A DNA stretch of 64,000 nucleotides from Geitlerinema sp. S16 (GTDB lineage Bacteria > Cyanobacteriota > Cyanobacteriia > Cyanobacteriales > Geitlerinemataceae). The position numbers and the translations under genes were made by a program. The stretch is taken from NCBI GenBank assembly GCA_011390275.1, contig JAABST010000011.1, positions 37,871 to 101,870 of the forward strand. The letters run 5' to 3'. Shown here piece after piece: positions 33,935 to 41,694 of the stretch. The notes below the pieces were generated by a model. That model made no database searches, was not told the DNA's origin, and was given only the letters and a program-made list of their open reading frames with translations. Every line of letters begins with the position of its first letter. Position 1 is the stretch's first letter.

Positions 33935-35100
33935 TGGCACAGCGCAAAATCTGTATTGTTACGGGGACTCGGGCTGAGTATGGTTTGCTGTACTGGCTGA
34001 TGGAAGAAGTTGCTGATGATGATGACCTAGCGCTACAGATTATCGCTACGGGGATGCATCTTTCTCCTGAGTTTGGTTTGACCTATCAGCAAATTGAGGC
34101 GGATGGTTTCAGCATTGATACCAAGGTGGAAATGTTGTTATCCTCTGATACTCCAGTAGGTATTGCCAAGTCCATTGGTTTAGGTGTGATTGGCTTTGCT
34201 GATGCTTTGGAGCGATTAAAACCTGATATTTTATTAGTGTTAGGCGATCGCTTTGAAATTCTCGCCGCAGCTCAAGCGGCAATGGTTGCTAGAATTCCTA
34301 TCGCTCATATTCATGGAGGAGAAACCACAGAAGGAGCATTCGATGAGCAAATCCGCCATGCTATTACTAAATTTGCTCAATGGCACTTTGTCGCCGCAGA
34401 GCCTTATCGTCAGCGTGTAATTCAATTGGGGGAATCCCCCGATCGCGTGTTTAACGTTGGTTCTCCAGGTCTAGACCATCTTCAATATATGGACTGGCTT
34501 GATCGCCCTACTTTGGAGCGATCTCTAGGGATTAAACTGCGATCGCCCCTCTTCCTAGTGACTTATCATCCGGTTACGCTAGATCAACAGTCTCCGTCAA
34601 TCGCCATGCAGGAGCTATTAGAGGCTCTGGATGGTTTTCCAGAAGCAACTGTCATCCTGACCTATCCTAATGCTGATACTGGAGGGCGCGTTTTGATTGA
34701 GCAGATCGATCAATGGGTGAAGCACAATCAACATCGATCGAAAGCATTTGTTTCCCTTGGTCAACAACGGTATCTAAGTCTGATGGGTGAAGCGGATGTA
34801 ATAATTGGCAATTCCTCTAGTGGATTGACAGAAGCGCCAGCCCTGAAAAAAGCAACCGTGAATGTTGGCGATCGCCAAAAGGGTCGTCTCAGAGCTAAAT
34901 CAGTGATTGATACGCCAGAACGCAGCCAGGATATTATGGCGGGTATTCATCAAGCCCTATCTGACAAGTTTCAATCGATGCTACCCTCAGTTAAATCCTT
35001 GTATGGAACAGGAAATGTGAGTCAGCAAATCAAGGAAGAACTAAAAGCTGTGCCACTGCAAACCCGAAAAGCCTTTTTCGATATTGAGCATGATTTCTAA
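33931..35100 (+). CDS. legG: UDP-GlcNAc 2-epimerase (hydrolysing), NeuC/LegG-like
   Basis: GT-B-fold epimerase/hydrolase that removes the nucleotide and inverts C2, giving the free 2,4-diacetamido-mannose-type sugar. Family features: ITGTRAEYGLLYWL-type start (here IVTGTRAEYGLL), LGDRFEILAAAQAA, IAHIHGGETTEGAFDE, LVTYHPVTL and GNSSSGLTEAP. 389 residues is normal. Context with legB, legC and a NeuB-type synthase favours the legionaminate pathway over sialic acid. Linked to legC by a 4-bp overlap. Confidence 0.9.
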   Translation: MMAQRKICIVTGTRAEYGLLYWLMEEVADDDDLALQIIATGMHLSPEFGLTYQQIEADGFSIDTKVEMLLSSDTPVGIAKSIGLGVIGFADALERLKPDILLVLGDRFEILAAAQAAMVARIPIAHIHGGETTEGAFDEQIRHAITKFAQWHFVAAEPYRQRVIQLGESPDRVFNVGSPGLDHLQYMDWLDRPTLERSLGIKLRSPLFLVTYHPVTLDQQSPSIAMQELLEALDGFPEATVILTYPNADTGGRVLIEQIDQWVKHNQHRSKAFVSLGQQRYLSLMGEADVIIGNSSSGLTEAPALKKATVNVGDRQKGRLRAKSVIDTPERSQDIMAGIHQALSDKFQSMLPSVKSLYGTGNVSQQIKEELKAVPLQTRKAFFDIEHDF

Positions 35101-35101
35101 A

Positions 35102-36175
35102 ATGTCCACATTGATCATTGCCGAAGCAGGGGTTAATCATAACGGCAACATCGATCTAGCCCAGCAATTGATTGATATTGCTGCTGATGCGGGGGCAGAT
35201 GCCGTTAAATTCCAAACTTTCCAAGCCGATCGGGTCGTGAGTCGCTATGCACCCAAGGCTGAGTATCAAACTCAAACGACAGGGAAAACAGAAAGTCAGT
35301 TGGAGATGGTTCGCAAACTGGAATTAAGCTCGTCGGATCACGAGGTTTTAATTCGTCATGCTCAGTCCAGAGGGATTCGATTTCTCTCAACCCCTTTTGA
35401 TGTCCCTAGCCTACATATCTTGACGCGAGATTTGGGTTTAAACACGATTAAAATCCCCTCTGGGGAAATTACTAATGCTCCTTTTTTACTGGAGATTGCC
35501 CGCTCTGCGGAAAGGATTATCCTCTCAACGGGAATGAGTACCTTAGGGGAAGTGGAGGCGGCGTTAGGGGTTTTGGCCTTTGGGTTGACGACGGATCGGG
35601 CGATTCCCCAGCGGGGAGATTTTGAGCGGGCTTTCGCTTCGGAGCAAGGGCAGCAGGAGTTGCACGATCGCGTCACCCTCCTCCACTGTACGACTGAATA
35701 CCCAGCCCCCTTTGCGGAGGTGAATTTACGGGCAATGGATACCTTGGCAGCGGCTTTTGGGCTGCCGGTGGGTTATTCTGACCACACGCCGGGGATTCAC
35801 ATCTCCTTGGCGGCGGTGGCGCGGGGTGCTAAAGTTATCGAGAAGCATTTTACGAGTGACAGATCCCTGCCTGGCCCGGATCATCGGGCATCTTTGGAGC
35901 CACAGGAGCTACATCGGCTAGTGCAGCAAATTCGCGAGATTGAGCAAGCATTGGGAGATGGGGTTAAACGACCTACGGCTTCTGAGTGGAAGAATCGGGA
36001 GGTTGCTCGTAAGAGTTTGGTGGCTGCTCGGGCGATCAATATCGGTGAAGTGTTTACAGAAGTAAACTTAACTTCCAAAAGACCAGGGACAGGAGTTTTT
36101 CCCTTTAAATATTGGGAAATCATTGGTAAAGTAGCCACCAGAAGTTACTCTTCTGATGAAGTCTTAGATGACTAA
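35102..36175 (+). CDS. legI: Nonulosonic acid synthase, NeuB/LegI-like
   Basis: Condenses phosphoenolpyruvate with the six-carbon sugar from LegG to make the nine-carbon acid. The TIM-barrel part starts IIAEAGVNHNG and contains KFQTFQADRVVS, IKIPSGEITNAPFL, LLHCTTEYPAP and GYSDHTPGI; the C-terminal SAF/antifreeze-like domain begins about residue 285 (NREVARKSLVAARAI). I use the ATG at 35102, directly after the legG stop; an earlier ATG at 35084 would add six residues and overlap legG. Legionaminate rather than sialate or pseudaminate is inferred from the legB/legC context. Confidence 0.9.
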   Translation: MSTLIIAEAGVNHNGNIDLAQQLIDIAADAGADAVKFQTFQADRVVSRYAPKAEYQTQTTGKTESQLEMVRKLELSSSDHEVLIRHAQSRGIRFLSTPFDVPSLHILTRDLGLNTIKIPSGEITNAPFLLEIARSAERIILSTGMSTLGEVEAALGVLAFGLTTDRAIPQRGDFERAFASEQGQQELHDRVTLLHCTTEYPAPFAEVNLRAMDTLAAAFGLPVGYSDHTPGIHISLAAVARGAKVIEKHFTSDRSLPGPDHRASLEPQELHRLVQQIREIEQALGDGVKRPTASEWKNREVARKSLVAARAINIGEVFTEVNLTSKRPGTGVFPFKYWEIIGKVATRSYSSDEVLDD

Positions 36176-36812
36176 TTCTATCTATGTTTTAGGTGCCGGT
36201 GGTCACGGTCGAGTTGTTTTAGACACATTGCTCGCCAACAATATTAAAGTTACTGGCATTCTTGATGTTCAGGCTTCACTTCCCCATCTAGTATGGGGAA
36301 TCCCCATATTAGGAGGAGACGAATATTTAGATCGCGTATCAACTGCCAACACTTTTTTGGTCAATGGATTAGGTGCTAATCCCAAGATATTCAGAAGACG
36401 TAATCTGTTTACAGTGATGAAATCTCGAGGCTTTAGATTTAAGTCATTCCAGCATCCATCTGCGATCGTGAGTAATAGAATTGATATACAAGAGGGTTGT
36501 CAGGTGATGGCTGGTGTTGTGATTCAGACTGAAGTAACACTAGAAGAAAATGTTGTCATTAATACACGAGCAAGCATTGATCACGACTGCATTATTAAGT
36601 CTCATGCCTTTATTGCTCCAGGTTCTATCCTTTGTGGTAATGTCACAGTCGCTTCATCTGCTTTTATTGGAGCAGGCGCTGTGGTGCTTCCCGATATTCA
36701 CATTGGAGAAAACGCAATTGTTGCTGCGGGTGCAATAGTGACCAAATCTGTTTCAGATAGTTGGATTGTGGCTGGAAATCCTGCGGGCAAGATTGGAGTC
36801 AATGACCAATGA
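36168..36812 (+). CDS. NeuD/PglD-type sugar O- or N-acyltransferase
   Basis: N-terminal Rossmann-like part (IYVLGAGGHGRVVLDTL) followed by a left-handed beta-helix of hexapeptide repeats (about 95-205), the NeuD/PglD layout. In the legionaminic acid route an N-acetyltransferase (LegH) acetylates the 4-amino group after LegC, and this gene is the best candidate in the operon. It overlaps legI by 8 bp. Its stop overlaps the start of a truncated reading frame (36809-36874) that looks like the beginning of a lost PtmE-type gene. Confidence 0.82.
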   Translation: MTNSIYVLGAGGHGRVVLDTLLANNIKVTGILDVQASLPHLVWGIPILGGDEYLDRVSTANTFLVNGLGANPKIFRRRNLFTVMKSRGFRFKSFQHPSAIVSNRIDIQEGCQVMAGVVIQTEVTLEENVVINTRASIDHDCIIKSHAFIAPGSILCGNVTVASSAFIGAGAVVLPDIHIGENAIVAAGAIVTKSVSDSWIVAGNPAGKIGVNDQ

Positions 36813-36874
36813 CTAAAACTAATTGGAAAGATGTCATTATTTCTCCTGAAACATCTTTGGGAAAGACAATGTAG
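36809..36874 (+). pseudogene. Truncated 5' remnant of a PtmE-type nucleotidyltransferase gene
   Basis: The frame begins ATG in a 4-bp overlap with the acyltransferase stop, exactly as an intact operon gene would, and encodes 21 residues, MTKTNWKDVIISPETSLGK then TM, before a TAG. This aligns with the start of the intact protein at 39678 (NGWQEVVVRREMPLREVI): Trp, the following Val and hydrophobic pair, Glu and Leu keep their places. The rest of the gene is missing. The 56 bp between it and the next gene carry no other feature. Confidence 0.5.
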
Positions 36875-36930
36875 ATGAATTTGGAAATCCATCCGGAATC
36901 AAAAAGTGTAATCAGGAAAGTTTCAACATC

Positions 36931-38268
36931 ATGAACATAATTTCTTACCCTTCTGCTATTGATCTATCTCGATTTGTTAAAGATCAGACGAGTCCAGAAG
37001 TTTTATATGGATTGCCCCGTGAAGTTGAATTTTGTCGTAAATGTGTAATCTCCAATCAGCGACCTAATTCTGCCGTTGAGTATCAACACACTCCAAAAAC
37101 AAAGAAGAAAACGATTAATTTTGATGAGAATGGAGTCTGTGATGCTTGCAATTTCACAGAGCGCAAGAAGAATAGTATCAATTGGGCAGATCGAGATAAA
37201 CAACTAAGAGAACTTTGTGATCGATTTCGGAAGCATGATGGCAGCTATGACTGCATTGTCCCAGGGTCTGGAGGTAAGGACAGTTTCTATGCTGCTCATA
37301 TCCTCAAGTATGAATATGGAATGCATCCATTAACAGTGACTTGGGCTCCCCACATTTACACTGAATGGGGATGGAAAAACTTGCAAGCATGGATTCATGC
37401 TGGACTAGACAATTATTTAATGACTCCCAATGGTCGAGTACATCGACTGCTAACTAGACTTTCTACTGAATTACTCTTCCATCCGTTTCAAGCCTTTATG
37501 TTTGGGCAGAAGTCATTAGCCCCTAAGATGGCACTGCTATTTGACACCCCACTGGTTTTTTACGGGGAAAATGAGGCGGAATATGGTAATCCAATTAATG
37601 ATTCAGATAAAGCCCAGCGAGATTGGGCGTATTTTTCGGCAGCAGATCAGGCTCAGATTTTTCTAGGAGGGGTTTCTATTTTCGACTTGAAAGAACAGTT
37701 CGGTTTAGATCAAAATGATTTACAACCTTATTTACCGGCTGATCCAAATCAATTGACAGAAAAGAAAGTAGAGGTTCATTATTTAGGTTATTACTTGAAG
37801 TGGCATCCTCAAAGCTGCTACTACTATGCAGTAGAGAATGGTGGGTTTCAGGCATCACCAGAACGAACACCTGGCACATATAGTAAGTACAACAGCATTG
37901 ATGATCGCATTGATGACTTTCACTATTACACAACAGGAATTAAATTTGGCATCGGTCGAGCCAGCTATGATGCAGCTCAGGAAATTCGTTCGGGCGATAT
38001 CGAACGAGAGGAAGGAGTTGCTTTAGTAAAACGCTTCGACCATGAGTTTCCCGAACGTTTTGCCGATGAAATTTTTCATTACCTCAGTCTTCCTGAAAAG
38101 GAATTTCCCATTGCCAGCAAAATGTTTGAACGGCCCATCATGGATCGAGGGTATTTTCAACTTTTGACTAATCATTTTCGCTCGCCTCACCTGTGGTATC
38201 ACAAAAATGGTGAGTGGAAGCTACGCCACACGGTCTGGCATGACAAAAAGGTTGCAGTAACCTCATGA
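36931..38268 (+). CDS. N-acetyl sugar amidotransferase, WbpG/PseA-like
   Basis: PP-loop ATPase family enzyme of 445 residues. The loop VPGSGGKDSFYAA is at about 110-122; zinc-type Cys pairs lie at CRKC (about 35-38) and CDAC (about 69-72). Relatives (WbpG in Pseudomonas, PseA in Campylobacter) change an N-acetyl group of a sugar to an acetamidino group, using ammonia from HisH/HisF-like partners. Both partner genes follow directly: the HisF-like gene overlaps by 4 bp. The sugar modified here is probably the legionaminic acid or its precursor; that is inference. Confidence 0.87.
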   Translation: MNIISYPSAIDLSRFVKDQTSPEVLYGLPREVEFCRKCVISNQRPNSAVEYQHTPKTKKKTINFDENGVCDACNFTERKKNSINWADRDKQLRELCDRFRKHDGSYDCIVPGSGGKDSFYAAHILKYEYGMHPLTVTWAPHIYTEWGWKNLQAWIHAGLDNYLMTPNGRVHRLLTRLSTELLFHPFQAFMFGQKSLAPKMALLFDTPLVFYGENEAEYGNPINDSDKAQRDWAYFSAADQAQIFLGGVSIFDLKEQFGLDQNDLQPYLPADPNQLTEKKVEVHYLGYYLKWHPQSCYYYAVENGGFQASPERTPGTYSKYNSIDDRIDDFHYYTTGIKFGIGRASYDAAQEIRSGDIEREEGVALVKRFDHEFPERFADEIFHYLSLPEKEFPIASKMFERPIMDRGYFQLLTNHFRSPHLWYHKNGEWKLRHTVWHDKKVAVTS

Positions 38269-39035
38269 GAAAAATTCGCTTAATTGCCCGCCTAGATGTC
38301 AAAGGGACTAATTTAATCAAAGGTGTTCATTTGGAAGGCTTACGGGTGATTGGTTCACCAAACGAGTATGCCCAACGCTACTATCAGCAAGGGGCAGATG
38401 AACTACTTTATATGGACTGTGTTGCCAGCCTCTATGGTCGTAATAATCTGAGCCATATTGTTGAAAAGGCTGCTCAAAACATCTTTGTTCCTATAACTGT
38501 TGGTGGGGGCATTCGCTCAGTGGATGATGCTACCCATTTGTTACGTTGTGGAGCTGACAAGGTGGCTGTAAATACAGCAGTTGTTGCTAATCCCAGCTTA
38601 ATTACAGATATTGCTCGTCGTTTTGGCAGTCAATGTATGGTGCTTTCCATCGAGGCAAAACAAATTGCTTCTGAACGCTGGGAAGTTTATACTGATAATG
38701 GCCGTGAGCGAACAGGACTTGATGTTATTGATTGGGTGAAGAAAGGAGTATCTTTAGGGGCTGGTGAAATTCTGCTCACATCCGTAGATCGAGAAGGAAC
38801 TCGTCGAGGATTTGATATTCCATTGGTTAAAGCCGTTACCCAGGAAGTTTCCGTCCCAGTGATTGCCAGTGGAGGTATGGGTACGACTGAACACTTGATT
38901 GAAGTTGTGCAGAAGGGAGAAGCTGATGCTGTGGCAATGGCTGACATTTTGCACTATCAGCGGACTACCATCGGCGGAATTCGTAGGATAGCTGAATTAT
39001 CTGGGATTGAGGTCAGACGTTATGAAAGCACCTAA
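38265..39035 (+). CDS. HisF-like cyclase subunit of the sugar amidination module
   Basis: A (beta-alpha)8 barrel protein related to imidazole glycerol phosphate synthase subunit HisF: start RKIRLIARLDVKGTNLIKGVHLEGLR, then VGGGIRSVDDA, AVNTAVVANPSL and VIASGGMGT. It begins IARLDVKG where true HisF has IPCLDVKDG, as in the HisF2/WbpI-side proteins of O-antigen loci. Its neighbours are the WbpG-like gene and a HisH-like glutaminase, so it most likely channels ammonia to the amidotransferase rather than serving histidine synthesis. It overlaps the genes on both sides. Confidence 0.87.
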   Translation: MRKIRLIARLDVKGTNLIKGVHLEGLRVIGSPNEYAQRYYQQGADELLYMDCVASLYGRNNLSHIVEKAAQNIFVPITVGGGIRSVDDATHLLRCGADKVAVNTAVVANPSLITDIARRFGSQCMVLSIEAKQIASERWEVYTDNGRERTGLDVIDWVKKGVSLGAGEILLTSVDREGTRRGFDIPLVKAVTQEVSVPVIASGGMGTTEHLIEVVQKGEADAVAMADILHYQRTTIGGIRRIAELSGIEVRRYEST

Positions 39036-39666
39036 GGTTACAGTTATTGATTATGGCGTAGGTAATCTTCTCAGTGTTCAACGTGCTTTAGAGCATTGTG
39101 GTGCAGAAGTTTATACTACCAATCAATCTTCTGCAATTTTGGCGGCCTCACGAGTCGTATTGCCCGGTGTAGGGGCTTTTGCCAATGCTATGGCTGAGTT
39201 AGAAAGATTACAGCTTGTCGACGTAATTCAGAAAGTTGCTCAGAAAGGCATTCCTCTGCTAGGGATTTGTTTGGGAATGCAGTTACTTTTAGACGAAAGT
39301 GAAGAATTTGGGCTGACTCAGGGGTTAGGCTTAATTCCGGGTCGCGTTATACCAGTGCCTTATAGTTCAATAACTGGTCAGCCTCAAAAAATTCCTCATA
39401 TTGGCTGGAATGGTTTGGTTTTGTCGCCAGGCAGTCCAAATTGGCAAAATACGATACTTGAAGCAGTTGAACCAGGGGAATCTACTTATTTTGTTCACTC
39501 TTTCATGGCCAATCCACTAGACATAAGTCATCGAGTTGCTGACTGTATCTATGGAGGTATGCCGATATCGGCAGTTATTGGGCAAGAGAATCTTTGGGGG
39601 TGTCAGTTTCACCCAGAAAAAAGTGGTGAAGTAGGTCTAAAGATATTAAGGCAGTTTTTAGCATAG
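39022..39666 (+). CDS. HisH-like glutamine amidotransferase of the amidination module
   Basis: Class I glutaminase: the nucleophile Cys in LGICLGMQLLLD and the His/Glu pair in CQFHPEKSGE. Start MKAPKVTVIDYGVGNLLSV as in HisH. I use the ATG at 39022, overlapping the hisF-like gene by 14 bp; an in-frame GTG at 39007 would add five residues. With the HisF-like protein it should release ammonia from glutamine for the WbpG-like enzyme. A second, true hisH/hisF pair is expected elsewhere in the genome. Confidence 0.88.
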   Translation: MKAPKVTVIDYGVGNLLSVQRALEHCGAEVYTTNQSSAILAASRVVLPGVGAFANAMAELERLQLVDVIQKVAQKGIPLLGICLGMQLLLDESEEFGLTQGLGLIPGRVIPVPYSSITGQPQKIPHIGWNGLVLSPGSPNWQNTILEAVEPGESTYFVHSFMANPLDISHRVADCIYGGMPISAVIGQENLWGCQFHPEKSGEVGLKILRQFLA

Positions 39667-39677
39667 GATTTTTATCA

Positions 39678-40727
39678 ATGAATGGCTGGCAAGAAGTTGT
39701 TGTAAGGCGTGAGATGCCCCTGAGAGAGGTGATCGCCAAAATAGATAGATCTGGGCTTCAATTGGCGATGGTTTTAAACGCTGATGAAACCCTTGCTGGT
39801 GTGCTGAGTGATGGGGACGTTCGTCGTACAATATTAGCGGGAAAGAGTCTTGATATTAGTGTCTCCGAAGTAATGAATCCTCAGCCTACTGTGGCTCTGG
39901 CTTCCATGCCTCGTGATAAAATGCTAGGACTAATGCGTCGCTTGGTGATTCACCATTTGCCATTAGTTAATACAGAACATCGGGTGGTAGGTTTAGCGAC
40001 TCTAGACGACTTAATTGGTGCAGTGGAACACCCTAACTGGGTTATTCTCATGGCAGGAGGTCTAGGCACAAGACTACATCCATTAACCAAAGAATGTCCT
40101 AAGCCTCTGTTAAAAGTAGGGGGCAAGCCGATTTTAGAAATCATCCTGGAAAGCTTTGTTGAACAAGGTTTTAAGCAGATATTTTTATCTGTAAATTACA
40201 AGGCGGAGATGATACAGGACTATTTTGGGGGGGGAGATCGCTGGGGCGCACATTTCACCTACCTGTATGAAAAGGAACGTCTAGGAACTGCTGGAGCGTT
40301 GTCACTCCTTCCTGACAAGCCGAACGAACCCATTCTTGTGATGAATAGTGATATTTTGACCCGTACCCGCTTCGATAACTTGCTTCAGTTTCACGAGTCT
40401 CAGGAAGCTGTAGCTACGATGGCAGTCCGAGAGTACGATTATCAAGTACCCTATGGTGTGGTTCGCGTTGATGGCTCAAAGATTCAAGCGATCGAAGAAA
40501 AACCCGTACAAAGCTTTTTCGTTAATGCTGGCATCTACGCGCTTTCTCCCACGGCGTTAGAGTATTTACCCAAAAATACGTTCTTTGATATGCCAACGTT
40601 GTTCGATCATCTCATCACCGACAATCGCCCTATTTCTGCCTATCCCCTACGGGAATACTGGCTAGATATTGGCAGAATGAGTGATTTAGAAAAAGCTAAT
40701 CAAGAAATAGGAACTTTAATTGAATGA
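39678..40727 (+). CDS. ptmE: CBS-domain sugar nucleotidyltransferase, PtmE/LegX-like
   Basis: Two CBS repeats (about 1-115) are followed by a nucleotidyltransferase domain with MAGGLGTRLHPLTKECPKPLL (about 121-141), VMNSDILT and IEEKPVQSFFVNAGIYAL. In Campylobacter the PtmE protein makes the GDP-linked amino sugar that enters the legionaminic acid route. That supports a GDP-sugar start here. It follows the HisH-like gene by 11 bp and overlaps legF by 4 bp. A truncated copy of its start is found at 36809-36874, on the other side of the amidination module. Confidence 0.83.
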   Translation: MNGWQEVVVRREMPLREVIAKIDRSGLQLAMVLNADETLAGVLSDGDVRRTILAGKSLDISVSEVMNPQPTVALASMPRDKMLGLMRRLVIHHLPLVNTEHRVVGLATLDDLIGAVEHPNWVILMAGGLGTRLHPLTKECPKPLLKVGGKPILEIILESFVEQGFKQIFLSVNYKAEMIQDYFGGGDRWGAHFTYLYEKERLGTAGALSLLPDKPNEPILVMNSDILTRTRFDNLLQFHESQEAVATMAVREYDYQVPYGVVRVDGSKIQAIEEKPVQSFFVNAGIYALSPTALEYLPKNTFFDMPTLFDHLITDNRPISAYPLREYWLDIGRMSDLEKANQEIGTLIE

Positions 40728-41416
40728 TTGAAGGTAAAACAGTTTTGGCGATCATGCCTGCTAGGGGAGGATCGAAGGGAATTCCACGGAAAAACCTTAG
40801 AGAAGTAGGTGGAAAACCATTAATTGCTTGGACGATTGAAGAAGCCCAAAAATCGCGTTATGTAGATAGATTAATTCTTTCATCAGAAGATGATGAAATT
40901 ATTCAGGTGGCTAAAAATTGGGGTTGTGAAGTTCCCTTTAAGCGTCCAGTTGAATTAGCTCAAGATGACACTCCTGGAATAGCTCCCATCTTAAATGCTC
41001 TAGAAGTTTTACCTAAATACGACTATGTAACTTTGCTGCAACCCACTTCTCCCTTAAGACAGGCAGATGATATAGATAGTTGTCTAGAAAAATGTTTGAC
41101 CACGGATGCTAAGGCTTGCGTTTCGGTAACAGAAGTTACTGAAAATCCATACTGGATGTATACCCTTCAAGAAAATGGGGCAATGCACCAATTAGTTCAA
41201 ACCAATGATTTCTTTTATAGAAGACAAGATTTACCCAAAGTTTACAAGTTAAATGGTGCAATTTATGTAGCGGAATCTGAGTGGTTGCAGAAAAGTAGGT
41301 CTTTCTTGAGCTGCGAAACGATGGCTTACATAATGCCTGTATGGCGATCAGTGGATATTGATTCGGAATCTGATATTTCTAATCTGGAAATTTTTCTAAA
41401 CACTTCATTTTGTTGA
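40724..41416 (+). CDS. legF: CMP-nonulosonic acid synthetase, LegF/NeuA-like
   Basis: Activates the nine-carbon acid with CTP. Features of the family: AIMPARGGSKGIPRKNLR (the CTP-binding loop), LIAWTIEEA, LILSSEDDEI, LLQPTSPLRQADDID and LNGAIYVAES. 230 residues. It is the last gene of the operon that starts at legB, and overlaps the PtmE-like gene by 4 bp. The substrate is inferred from the operon to be legionaminic acid or an acetamidino form of it. Confidence 0.88.
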   Translation: MIEGKTVLAIMPARGGSKGIPRKNLREVGGKPLIAWTIEEAQKSRYVDRLILSSEDDEIIQVAKNWGCEVPFKRPVELAQDDTPGIAPILNALEVLPKYDYVTLLQPTSPLRQADDIDSCLEKCLTTDAKACVSVTEVTENPYWMYTLQENGAMHQLVQTNDFFYRRQDLPKVYKLNGAIYVAESEWLQKSRSFLSCETMAYIMPVWRSVDIDSESDISNLEIFLNTSFC

Positions 41417-41694
41417 TCATAATGACGATAAAAAATTTGATCAGGTTGATGTCTGAACACAGACTGGAGATTGTGCGTGCAGTTCCCAGAGTCAGAACCC
41501 TTTCACGCCAAAAAATCTCGGCTGCATCCGCCCAGGGCTGGGCTTGCCACCCAAATACTATAATGTTCTGCTCGGTCAACGGGTCGGGCGATCGGTCAAA
41601 GCTGGCACACCCGTGTCTTGGAAATTGTTAACCTAACTTCTTTCTACCCATAAAATCCGAAGCGCAACATCATTGTCCGATTCTTGCACCAGTA
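41417..41694. other. Intergenic region after the legionaminic acid operon
   Basis: Converging operons end here. The 278 bp have no recognisable gene; frames on both strands are short and without family features. A G/C-richer stretch (about 41515-41600) may be debris of an earlier insertion. No strong terminator hairpin was found. Confidence 0.5.

Noticed and set aside
38265..39666. Histidine biosynthesis hisF/hisH
   Set aside because: The setting between a WbpG-like gene and nonulosonate genes, and the IARLDVKG start in place of the true HisF motif, fit the sugar amidination type.
41410..41631. A 73-codon plus-strand frame after legF and a 66-codon minus-strand frame over the same DNA
   Set aside because: Neither has family features or start signals; treated as intergenic.
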